Positions 23,942 through 29,995 of a DNA stretch of 29,995 nucleotides are shown one piece after another. The stretch covers positions 1 to 29,995 of the forward strand of contig CAJMLQ010000027.1 in the NCBI GenBank assembly GCA_905214265.1, read 5' to 3'. Position 1 is the first letter of the stretch. Every line of letters begins with the position of its first letter. The notes beneath the pieces were generated by a model. The model was not told the DNA's origin and did not search any database. It saw only the letters and a program-made list of their open reading frames with translations. The stretch comes from an uncultured bacterium (lineage in GTDB: Bacteria; Bacillota; Clostridia; Oscillospirales; Ruminococcaceae). A program made the translations under genes and the position numbers.

Positions 23942-23973
23942 ATAAAATCCTCCTTTTATAAAGACTATTTTAT

Positions 23974-23987
23974 AGAAAGCGCTTCCA
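23974..23987. promoter_or_regulatory. Candidate catabolite-response element (cre)
   Basis: AGAAAGCGCTTCCA differs at two positions from the CcpA palindrome TGAAAGCGCTTTCA. It lies about 35 bases upstream of the M55 peptidase start and overlaps a TATAAA-like -10 on the minus strand, a position expected for repression. Confidence 0.45.
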
Positions 23988-24068
23988 CGATTTGTTTTCG
24001 CAGATTGTCTGGCCTTCTTCGCAGCCATTGTAGCATACTTCCCACCGGATTACAACCCGGCGTTTCGA

Positions 24069-24100
24069 TTCCCGCAAGTTTCGCATAGCGTCTGCGGGAA
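24069..24100. repeat. Inverted repeat upstream of the oxidoreductase operon
   Basis: TTCCCGCA (24069-24076) and TGCGGGAA (24093-24100), 8-bp arms, 16-base loop, about 60 bases before the promoter at 24158. Possible operator for the downstream catabolic genes. Confidence 0.4.
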
Positions 24101-24157
24101 AAATGAAAAATCCGCCAATACCCGCGAAAGAAAAGTCAATTTTTTGTTCCAGCCTTG

Positions 24158-24166
24158 TGCTACAAT
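24158..24166 (+). promoter_or_regulatory. Extended -10 promoter of the oxidoreductase operon
   Basis: TGC-TACAAT (-10 at 24161-24166) without a good -35, 34 bases before the first start codon. Lack of a -35 suggests activator dependence. Confidence 0.5.
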
Positions 24167-24199
24167 GGATCTGGACCCAAAACGGACCGATCAGAAAGG

Positions 24200-25243
24200 A
24201 TGAGTCAGTTGAAACAGTTGAATTTTGCTATCGTCGGGTGCGGCGTCATCGCCTTAACCCATGCCAAAGCCATGAAACAGACCGAGGAGTGCCATCTCTA
24301 CGCCGTCTGCGATATCATTCCGGAGAAGGCCGATAAATTTGCCGCTGAACACGGCGCGGAAAAAGTCTACTATGACTATCATGAGCTCCTCGCTGACCCC
24401 AAGGTGGATGCCGTTTGCGTCTGTGTTCCTAGCGGTACCCACGGTGAGGTCTGCATTGCAGCCTCCAACGCGGGTAAGGCCATTGTCTGCGAAAAGCCCA
24501 TGGAGATCACCCCCGAAAAGATCGCCGAGGTTATCAAGGTCGTGGAACAGAACCATACCAAGATGCAGTGCATTTTTCAGCGGCGGATGATGCCCGTCGC
24601 CATTGCTGTGAAAAAAGCCATTGAAGAAGGCAAGTTCGGCAAGATCGTTTTGGCGGACGCCTACCTGAAATACTACCGTGACCAAGCCTACTACAACTCT
24701 GCCGGATGGCGCGGCACCTGGGAGCTGGACGGCGGCGGCGCGCTGATGAATCAGGGCGTGCACGGCGTCGACCTGATCCTCTGGATGCTGGGGGATAAGG
24801 TCAAATCTCTGTACGGCCGTGCCGAAACCCTGGCCCGGAATATCGTCGTGGAGGATACGGCGGCCGCCATCCTAAAGATGGAGAAGGGCGCGATCTGCGT
24901 CATTGAGGGCGCCACCACCGTTTACCCCGGCCAGTCCACCACCTTTGCCATCCACGGGGAGAAGGGAACAGTCATCTTCAACGATGAAGGCATCGTCGAG
25001 TGGAGTTTCCTGGATAAAGAAGATGCGCCCCAGCGCCCGGATCAGCTGGGCGAAGCGGTCGGTGGCTCCAAGGCCGCGGCTTTGATTGGCGTCTCAGGGC
25101 ATGTGATGCTGCTGCGGGACCTGGCGCTTTCCGTCCTGGAGGACCGTCAGCCTATGATTCCGCCCAGAGAAGCAACTACGGCGGTGAAGGTGATCTGCTC
25201 CATCTACGAATCCACCCGGACGGGCAAGGAAATCTATTTTTAA
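24200..25243 (+). CDS. Gfo/Idh/MocA-family NAD(P)-dependent oxidoreductase
   Basis: A 347-residue sugar dehydrogenase-type protein. The Rossmann start is FAIVGCGVIALTHAKAM, followed by VCVPSGTHGEV, the family EKPMEIT motif (catalytic Lys), and GRGTWELDGGGALMNQGVHGVDLI-like core split here as WRGTWELDGGG and NQGVHGVDLILWMLG with the expected His and Asp. The dimer beta-sheet domain follows. It likely oxidises a hydroxyl (often C2 or C3) of a sugar or polyol. ATG 24200 directly abuts AAAGG; an in-frame TTG at 24209 is better spaced, so the real start may be three codons later. First gene of a three-gene operon. Confidence 0.9.
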   Translation: MSQLKQLNFAIVGCGVIALTHAKAMKQTEECHLYAVCDIIPEKADKFAAEHGAEKVYYDYHELLADPKVDAVCVCVPSGTHGEVCIAASNAGKAIVCEKPMEITPEKIAEVIKVVEQNHTKMQCIFQRRMMPVAIAVKKAIEEGKFGKIVLADAYLKYYRDQAYYNSAGWRGTWELDGGGALMNQGVHGVDLILWMLGDKVKSLYGRAETLARNIVVEDTAAAILKMEKGAICVIEGATTVYPGQSTTFAIHGEKGTVIFNDEGIVEWSFLDKEDAPQRPDQLGEAVGGSKAAALIGVSGHVMLLRDLALSVLEDRQPMIPPREATTAVKVICSIYESTRTGKEIYF

Positions 25244-25261
25244 CGGAAACAGGAGGACTCC

Positions 25262-26131
25262 ATGAAGCTTTCCTTTATTACGGATGAGGTTACACAGGAC
25301 TTTGGGGTGGTTCTGGCTTTTGCCAGACAGTACGGCTTTGATGGCGTCGAGCTGCGATCGGTGGAGGATATCCCAATCGACCGCATCCCCCTGGATACGG
25401 CGCGTACTTACCAAAAGGCTTTTGCCGAAAATGGCCTGGTTGTCAGCAATCTGGCCAGTTCCTTCTACAAATGCAGCGTGGATGATGAGGCGGCGGTGTC
25501 GGAAAATTTGGAAAAGCTCCGGCGTCTCTGCGATTTGGCTGATGTGTTCGGCTGCTCCACCATCCGGGGGTTTACCTTCTTCAAGGATCCCGGCAGCAGT
25601 CTTTCGGAGCGGATGGGGGACATCCTTCGGCGCTTTGAGGAGCCGGTGAAACTCCTGGAAAAGCGGGGCAAGACCCTGCTTCTGGAAAGCGATCCCTCCG
25701 TTTACACCACCAACCACCGCCTCCTGACCGAATTCCTGGATGTGTTGGATTCTCCCCAGGTGGGGGCGATCTTCGACCCAGGCAACGACATTTACGACGA
25801 ATTGGGTGAGATCCCGTATCCGGACGGATACAACTTTGTCAAAGGCTACATCCGCCACGTCCATATCAAAGACGCGGTGAAGAACGCTGCCGGGGAGCCG
25901 GAGTGCGTCAAGATCGGCACCGGCCTGGTCCGTTATCCGGAGCTTCTCGCGGCGCTGAAAGCCGATGGCTATGAGGGCTTCTGCTCCCTGGAGACACACT
26001 ACCGGGTAGGAGCCCATATTTCAGAAGAATTGATGCGCCTTCCCCAGGGGAGCAGCTTCTCCGACGGCGGCATGGAGGCCACGGCGGAAAGCACTCTGGC
26101 TCTGAAGGAACTGTTGAAAGGAGTGAGCTGA
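25262..26131 (+). CDS. TIM-barrel sugar phosphate isomerase/epimerase
   Basis: A 289-residue AP-endonuclease-2 fold protein. Metal-ligand blocks: GFDGVELRSVED, TLLLESDPSVYTTNH (Glu), GAIFDPGNDIYDE (Asp), HVHIKDAVKN (His) and GFCSLETHYR (Glu). It starts behind AGGAGG, 18 bases after the oxidoreductase, and ends one base before the next start codon. Pairing a Gfo/Idh/MocA oxidoreductase with such a barrel is seen in pathways through 3-keto or 2-keto sugars, where the barrel isomerises or eliminates the keto-sugar. It is diverged from the TIM-barrel at 738. Confidence 0.88.
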   Translation: MKLSFITDEVTQDFGVVLAFARQYGFDGVELRSVEDIPIDRIPLDTARTYQKAFAENGLVVSNLASSFYKCSVDDEAAVSENLEKLRRLCDLADVFGCSTIRGFTFFKDPGSSLSERMGDILRRFEEPVKLLEKRGKTLLLESDPSVYTTNHRLLTEFLDVLDSPQVGAIFDPGNDIYDELGEIPYPDGYNFVKGYIRHVHIKDAVKNAAGEPECVKIGTGLVRYPELLAALKADGYEGFCSLETHYRVGAHISEELMRLPQGSSFSDGGMEATAESTLALKELLKGVS

Positions 26132-26132
26132 G

Positions 26133-27314
26133 GTGAAAACGAGAATTCAGAATGTCCGCCTAGTTCAGGACGACCAGATCCGGCCCGCGGTCCTTCTGGT
26201 CGAGGATGAAAAGATTGCGGCAATCCTGCCCGGCGGTGCTTCTCCGGAAGCGGACGTGGTCATTGATGGCGGTGGACGCTATCTCTCCCACGGGTTTGTG
26301 GATATCCACACCCACGGCGGCGGCGGCCATGACTTTATGGACGCCACAGAGGAGGCATACCTGGGAGCGGCAAAGATGCATGCCTCACATGGTACCACCG
26401 GCTTAGCAGTGACTACTCTGGCAGCGTCCAAGGAGGAGATACTGGACTCCTTCGCCATTTATGAGAAGGCGAAAACCAAAAGCCAGGGCGCGCGGCTGCT
26501 GGGCGTCCATTTGGAAGGGCCGTATCTGAGCCCAGCCCAGAGCGGCGCCCAGGACCCCAAATATATCCGCGCCCCCAAGCGGGAGGAGTATGAGGAAATC
26601 GTCGCGGCCTGCCCGGACATCCTCCGGTGGACCATCGCCCCGGAGATCCCCGGTGCATTGGAACTGGCGGATTACCTCCGGGAACACGGAATCCTTCCCT
26701 CCATGGGCCACACCGACGCCACATACGACCAGGTACGGGAAGCGCTGTCTCACGGATTCAACCATGTAACCCATCTGTATTCCGCCACCTCCACCATCGT
26801 CCGGATCAAAGGCTTCCGCCATCCGGGCGTGTTAGAGAGCGCCTATTTACTGGATGATATCACCGTGGAGATCATCGCCGACGGCTGCCACCTGCCCGCG
26901 CCGTTGCTTCAAATGGTCTACCGGTTCATTGGCCCCAAGCGCACGGCGCTGATCACCGATTCCATGCGGGGCGCTGGCATGCCGGAAGGGGAGAGCATCC
27001 TCGGCAGCCTGAAGAACGGCCAGCGGGTCATCATCGAGGACGGCGTCGCCAAAATGCCGGATTACAGCGCCTTCGCAGGAAGCGTCGCCACAACCGACCG
27101 GCTGGTACGGAATATGGTGGAGTTGGCGGGTGCGTCTCTGCCGGATGCCGTGATGATGGCGACGGAGACCCCGGCCCGGATCCTTGGAAAAAGCGATACC
27201 CTTGGCCGGGTGGCAGAGGGACGGAACGCGGACTTGGTCCTGTTCGACAGCCATATCGAAGTCGCCATGACCATGGTGGGCGGCAAAGTTGTATTTCAGC
27301 GGGATTCCCACTGA
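26133..27314 (+). CDS. nagA: N-acetylglucosamine-6-phosphate deacetylase-type amidohydrolase
   Basis: NagA removes acetate from GlcNAc-6-phosphate in the cytoplasm. The 393-residue protein has H59-T-H61-GGGG (HxH), HLEGPY with metal-ligand Glu128, GHTDATYDQ with His193, THLYSATS with His214, and catalytic Asp276 in ITDSM. Arg229 in the FRHPGV segment aligns with the phosphate-contact Arg of the usual REPG motif. Two usual segments are altered (THLYSAT in place of THLFNAM, and TDSM in place of TDAM). GTG 26133 follows AAAGGAG; start and preceding stop are one base apart, so translation is coupled. No nagB (deaminase) or sugar kinase lies nearby, so the end product must be handled elsewhere or the substrate differs. 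Confidence 0.9.
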   Translation: MKTRIQNVRLVQDDQIRPAVLLVEDEKIAAILPGGASPEADVVIDGGGRYLSHGFVDIHTHGGGGHDFMDATEEAYLGAAKMHASHGTTGLAVTTLAASKEEILDSFAIYEKAKTKSQGARLLGVHLEGPYLSPAQSGAQDPKYIRAPKREEYEEIVAACPDILRWTIAPEIPGALELADYLREHGILPSMGHTDATYDQVREALSHGFNHVTHLYSATSTIVRIKGFRHPGVLESAYLLDDITVEIIADGCHLPAPLLQMVYRFIGPKRTALITDSMRGAGMPEGESILGSLKNGQRVIIEDGVAKMPDYSAFAGSVATTDRLVRNMVELAGASLPDAVMMATETPARILGKSDTLGRVAEGRNADLVLFDSHIEVAMTMVGGKVVFQRDSH

Positions 27315-27326
27315 ATTTTTCAATTA

Positions 27327-27387
27327 AAAAGCTGCGGCGGCAAACGGAACGTCATAACCGGGTTCCGATTGCCGCCGCAGCTTTTGC
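27327..27387 (+). terminator. Terminator of the oxidoreductase-nagA operon
   Basis: A very long hairpin: 17-bp stem (27327-27343 with 27369-27385, GCTGCGGCGGC core) extended by a 6-bp inner stem (27345-27350 with 27362-27367), ending in CTTTTGC. Confidence 0.9.
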
Positions 27388-27456
27388 ATTTCGTCGTCAT
27401 CCAAAATTCCGCAATACAGGAACAGAAGGTACTGGATGCCGTTTGTTTTTCAAAAC

Positions 27457-27490
27457 AAAAATCCCCGCAAACGCACTGTTTGCAGGGATT
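27457..27490 (-). terminator. Native terminator of the interrupted tRNA-Thr gene
   Basis: On the minus strand a 13-bp stem with one mismatch (27460-27472 with 27478-27490) is followed by TTTTGTTTTG. It begins two bases after the tRNA CCA, showing that sequence below 27493 is the original 3' flank of the tRNA. Confidence 0.75.
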
Positions 27491-27492
27491 AA

Positions 27493-27540
27493 TGGAGCTG
27501 ATAACCAGATTCGAACTGGTGACCTCATCCTTACCAAGGA
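27493..27540 (-). other. 3' half of tRNA-Thr(GGT): attachment site of an integrative element
   Basis: Minus strand reads from the anticodon loop (TTGGTAA) through the anticodon 3' arm, T arm (ACCAG-TTCGAAT-CTGGT), acceptor 3' strand TATCAGC, discriminator T and CCA. The 5' half is missing: past 27540 the sequence no longer pairs with GGATG. This is the displaced tRNA end expected when a tyrosine integrase recombines in a tRNA gene. The rebuilt tRNA, beginning GCTGATA, should lie at the other end beyond 29995. Confidence 0.82.
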
Positions 27541-27597
27541 ATTAAGCGTTCCCATAACAGCGCCATTTGTGGGCAATTTGTCAGTAATTTGTAAGTA

Positions 27598-28769
27598 TTA
27601 GACCACTTTTTCAGGAGCTTCAAGTCCGTTTGCAGCACTGCAAATGCGGTCTATATCGTCCTCCGTCGTGGTGTGATAATGCTCTACAGTTGTGCTGTAA
27701 TCCGTGTGTCCCATGATCTCCATCATGATTTCCGGATCGATGTTTCGACGCTTTTGAAGATTGCTATAGGTATGTCGGCAAGTGTACGGTACTGCTTCCT
27801 CAATTTGTAAATCTAGCATGAGCGGGTAAAATCTGCGCTTTCTCCAGTTTTCTTCCCTCCACTGTAATCCGGTCGGCGTTGGAATCAGAACCCCAAAATC
27901 CCGACCGCTCTGCAGCTTATTCAAAAATGGAAGTACGGCATTTGGAACAGGAATAATCCGGTTCCGCCCCGCCTCTGTCTTACTTCCTGTCTGGATGTAT
28001 GTCCAATCTTTACGTTGCCGAATGTGTTCTTCTATCCGTACTCCAAGCAATTCACCGGGACGCATACCAGTATAACACAGCAGAATTACGGCCATTGCCG
28101 TTTTGTCTCCGGTTTCCGCTTTCGTCCAGATGCGCGATAACTCCCGCACGCTGAATGAACGCCGATCCACTTTTTCTTCCCTGGGAAGCTGCACCAGTGC
28201 GCCGAAGTTTATATCCATCAATTTTGCCCGCATACATTCCTTGCAGAGTAGGCTGGCCAGATTGCGGACTTTTGCCATGGTCTCCCGACTTAGGCCTTTT
28301 TCCCGCATATCATCTACAATGCGCTGGAAAGCCGTTGTGCTGATGTCTACAATGTGGGTATACTCTGGATACTGCTCATATATTTATACGCGCTCTTGTG
28401 GCTCTCCTGCCCGCTCTCTGACAGTCCTGCAAAATAGTTCCCGGAAATGAATCGCTGGTATATATCATCCAATGTCTTTTCATGGGCCTCCCGGCCAATT
28501 AACAGCGCTTTCCGTAGTGCCGCATCGGCGTCCTCATAGGTCGGATAATAGCCCAGCGGCTTTTGAATTTTCTTCCCGTCCTGCCAGATGGCAGGGAAAA
28601 CAGCCTGATAGGGATTCTTCCGTTTGCCGGATAACTTATAGATGGATCCGCTCCCGGAGGGCCTTTTCGCGTGACGCTTGCGCACGGTCGAGGATACCTG
28701 CTTTTTCCCACAGTACAGGCAGAATATCGCTCCGTCCGGCAGTTCCTTTTTGCATTTCTTGCAGGTCAA
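27598..28769 (-). pseudogene. Tyrosine-type site-specific integrase, split by one frameshift
   Basis: The N-terminal part (TTG 28769, behind GGGAGGTG) starts with a zinc ribbon (CKKCKKELPDGAIFCLYCGKK), then an arm-binding AP2-like region (GSGSIYKLSGKRKNPYQA and GYYPTYEDADAAL) and the start of the core-binding domain. Near 28367 a single missing base (ATCCAG where ATCCCAG would keep the frame as SIPEYTHIVD) causes an early stop at 28347. The remaining frame holds the rest of the core domain and a complete catalytic domain: GMRPGELLGV (Arg), YTCRHTYSN (HxxR), GHTDYSTT (His) and VEHYHTT (Tyr nucleophile). The lesion may be real or a sequence error in a C run. It lies beside its attachment site. 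Confidence 0.85.
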
Positions 28770-28790
28770 CAAAAAACACCTCCCAAGCCC

Positions 28791-28819
28791 TTGCAAATTG
28801 GCCCAGGAGGTGGTACAAT
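28791..28819 (+). promoter_or_regulatory. Plus-strand promoter between integrase and hicB
   Basis: TTGCAA (28791-28796), 17-base spacer, TACAAT (28814-28819) with an upstream TG (extended -10). It faces opposite to the flanking genes. Confidence 0.6.
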
Positions 28820-28825
28820 ATTCTT

Positions 28826-28900
28826 GCAAAGGCTTTATTCGTACTGGTTTAAGGCTTGCGGTTCCCGCTCTGGTGCTCCAACACCGGGCGGGATTTTTTT
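28826..28900 (+). ncRNA. Candidate ~75-nt small RNA, antisense to the hicB-int interval
   Basis: Starts just after the promoter at 28791-28819. It ends in a textbook plus-strand terminator: TCCCGC (28863-28868) with GCGGGA (28888-28893), inner GGTG/CACC, then seven T (28894-28900). It has no open frame of note. All neighbouring genes lie on the minus strand, so the terminator is unexplained unless something is transcribed from the plus strand. Its end overlaps the hicB stop codon. Confidence 0.5.
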
Positions 28901-29300
28901 ACAAATTCAGCTGATTTTTCAGAGCTTCTTGCAGGACCTGTGAGAAGTTGATGTTCCGTTCCAGAGCGGCTGAGTTGAGCCATGCCGGGAGCGTTACCGT
29001 CCGGTTAACGGACCGATTTACCTGCGCCATGCGAATCGAAGGCATATAGACATCGACCAGTACCGCCCGCTCATTTTCCCCTGTTTTTACCTTGGAAAGA
29101 GGCGTAGGTGTAGGAATTTCCTCGCCGTCTTCCTCCAGGCCGTACATGACGCATCCCAGCAGCTCTCGGGCAGAAAGAAGAGCATCATCGTCGTTCTCTC
29201 CGCTGGTGGCTGCATCTAAATCCGGAAATACTACAGCAATTTCCTGCCCTTCTTCATAGGTGAACACGGCAGGATAAAAATAGCGATCAACTTTTTTCAT
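28899..29300 (-). CDS. hicB: HicB-family antitoxin
   Basis: A 133-residue antitoxin. The N-terminal half is the HicB partial RNase-H-like fold (RYFYPAVFTYEEGQEIAVVFPDLDAATSGEN, then ALLSARELLGCVMYGLEEDG), which binds and blocks the toxin; the C-terminal third (VNRTVTLPAWLNSAALERN and FSQVLQEALKNQL) is a ribbon-helix-helix-like DNA-binding part for autoregulation. GGAGG lies six bases before ATG. It follows hicA by 35 bases, the usual toxin-first order. Confidence 0.9.
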   Translation of the reverse strand: MKKVDRYFYPAVFTYEEGQEIAVVFPDLDAATSGENDDDALLSARELLGCVMYGLEEDGEEIPTPTPLSKVKTGENERAVLVDVYMPSIRMAQVNRSVNRTVTLPAWLNSAALERNINFSQVLQEALKNQLNL

Positions 29301-29335
29301 AAAATACCTCCTATGATAAAGGGAAGGGGCCGGGG

Positions 29336-29533
29336 CTATCTGAATTTTAGCCCCGACTGTTTCTCGATGGTGTCCAACGTTTTTCTGGGGATATCCTTGT
29401 CAGGATGTTTCACGGTGACGCGCCCCTTTTTGGTTGGATGTTTGTACTGATGGTGGCTGCCTACTGTATTTACCGGATACCATCCATCGTCCATCAGTGC
29501 TTTGATTACTTCCCTTGATGAGTAGCTTTTCAA
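29336..29533 (-). CDS. hicA: HicA-family mRNA interferase toxin
   Basis: A 65-residue toxin with a dsRNA-binding-like fold that cleaves mRNA. Family landmarks: SYSSREVIKALMDDGWYPVNT, GSHHQYKHP with the catalytic His, and VTVKHPDKDIPRKTLDTIEKQSGL. The start is a TTG at 29533, well placed behind GGGAGGG, giving the usual MKSYSSREV start; the frame further upstream to 29551 has no ribosome site. The TTG may keep toxin output low relative to the ATG-started antitoxin. Confidence 0.9.
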   Translation of the reverse strand: MKSYSSREVIKALMDDGWYPVNTVGSHHQYKHPTKKGRVTVKHPDKDIPRKTLDTIEKQSGLKFR

Positions 29534-29555
29534 CCGGTTCCCTCCCAACAATTAT

Positions 29556-29584
29556 ATTATAACACATATAATTATATTTGTCAA
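29556..29584 (-). promoter_or_regulatory. Consensus promoter of hicAB with palindromic spacer
   Basis: Minus strand TTGACA (29579-29584), 17-base spacer, TATAAT (29556-29561): a perfect sigma-A match. The spacer holds the palindrome ATATAATTATAT (29566-29577), a likely HicB operator. Confidence 0.85.
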
Positions 29585-29650
29585 CAGAAATAGCAAATAT
29601 TTTTGTATTTGTTATTTGCTTCCGGCTTGGGCTGGGAGCGTTTTATTTGA

Positions 29651-29992
29651 TTCCTCAAAATTGAGGAATCCCACTCCATTTTGGACCGACGTCATGAACG
29701 ATTCGTTCACTCTTTGACCCATAACGTTCTATAGGGATACGCTGAAATGGCGTACCCGCTCTTTTGCCTCCTGAAAGTTCAGGAGACCCACTTAAAAATG
29801 AGTAAGTTAGCCTCCTCAATTTTGAGGAGAACGCACTTTTGCGCTCTCCAATTTTGGATGGTCGGAAACTTGACTTTTACTGCTCCCAAATCTGGGGTTT
29901 GTCCGATTTTCCGGAAAAAGGGTGCCGGGTGGTGATCTGCCCCCCACCTATTCGACAAAAATGTCCAAAAGGTCTTTCGCTCATTTTTGAGC
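29651..29992. repeat. Array of short palindromes upstream of hicAB
   Basis: At least eight short inverted repeats in 340 bases: TTCCTCAA-AA-TTGAGGAA (29651-29668), TGAACGA-T-TCGTTCA (29695-29709), TACGC/GCGTA (29738-29754), CTCCTGAA-AG-TTCAGGAG (29768-29785), CTCCTCAA-TT-TTGAGGAG (29812-29829), TCCAA-TT-TTGGA (29847-29858), TTTTCCGGAAAA (29907-29918) and GCTCA/TGAGC (29979-29992). Three share the same 18-base design and are followed by related xCCCACT or xCGCACT words. No gene is supported here. Confidence 0.6.
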
Positions 29993-29995
29993 AAA

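Larger units (their letters stand above)
27493..29995. mobile_element. Left end of a tRNA-Thr-integrated element (right end outside window)
   Basis: Boundary set by the tRNA-Thr half-gene. Contents: frameshifted tyrosine integrase, candidate small RNA, HicBA module and a palindrome-rich AT-tending region. No conjugation or phage structural genes are visible in these 2.5 kb, so the element's type is open. Confidence 0.75.

Noticed and set aside
24069..24100. Inverted repeat as a terminator
   Set aside because: No plus-strand gene ends upstream and there is no T tract on the plus side; an operator is the more likely reading.
27315..27455. Short minus-strand frame (about 40 codons) through the terminator at 27327
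   Set aside because: It lacks a start with a ribosome site and is explained by the GC-rich terminator hairpin.
27493..27540. Intact tRNA-Thr gene
   Set aside because: Only the 3' half is present; upstream bases do not form the anticodon 5' arm, D arm or acceptor 5' strand.
29651..29992. Palindrome array as a CRISPR array
   Set aside because: Units are unequal, spacing is irregular (about 34 to 117 bases), sequences differ between copies and there are no cas genes.
29747..29994. Two overlapping frames of 62 and 71 codons at the right edge
   Set aside because: They are opposite-strand readings of the same palindrome-rich DNA and neither has a ribosome site or family.

Overview
The window looks like the chromosome of an anaerobic, GC-rich gut-type Clostridia (probably Oscillospiraceae/Ruminococcaceae; this is inferred from gene content, strong AAAGGAGG-type ribosome sites and consensus sigma-A promoters, not from a marker gene). 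It carries the Firmicutes-order rnf operon (C-D-G-E-A-B), an lta-synthase-like sulfatase, a feo iron locus, and genes for uronate and amino-sugar use.

Layout. 1-1571: the end of uronate isomerase plus a TIM-barrel sugar isomerase. 1611-4305 (minus strand): an LTA-synthase-like membrane sulfatase and an SGNH esterase. 4405-12322: an electron-transfer block. A minus-strand FMN-binding lipoprotein faces an apbE - NusG-II - Gx - rnfCDGEAB - small membrane protein operon. 12378-15240: archaeal-type phosphoglycerate mutase behind two promoters and a hairpin leader, a YitT-family membrane protein, a small protein and tRNA-Pro(GGG). 15244-16435: a scar holding a decayed AraC/GyrI regulator, about 270 bp of unassigned sequence and a broken DUF3793 gene. 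16446-20746: an iron locus (DUF2325, FeoB-associated Cys-rich protein, feoB, two feoA and a divergent DtxR-type regulator) with five copies of one palindromic operator. 20786-23941 (minus strand): aldose-1-epimerase-like protein, a CPA2 antiporter and an M55 peptidase. 24200-27314: an operon of Gfo/Idh/MocA oxidoreductase, TIM-barrel isomerase and NagA-type deacetylase. 27493-29995: the left end of an integrative element in a tRNA-Thr gene, with a frameshifted tyrosine integrase, a candidate small RNA, HicBA and an array of short palindromes running to the window edge.

How the parts fit. ApbE should flavinylate RnfG and RnfD and probably the facing lipoprotein; all three share a D-x-[VI]-A-[GS]-A-T motif. 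This suggests a membrane electron path from ferredoxin/NAD through Rnf, possibly with an extracytoplasmic branch. The regulator at 20384 has the Met/Cys/Glu/His metal ligands of iron-sensing DtxR/IdeR and very likely controls every promoter in the feo locus, including its own, through the GTTAGC-N4-GCTAAC site.

The points I think most deserve a second look are the DtxR operator set, the apbE start, the candidate small RNA between hicB and the integrase, the palindrome array at the right edge, the promoter/hairpin leader at 12378-12462, and the oxidoreductase/TIM-barrel/deacetylase operon. I did not find a clearly unprecedented system.
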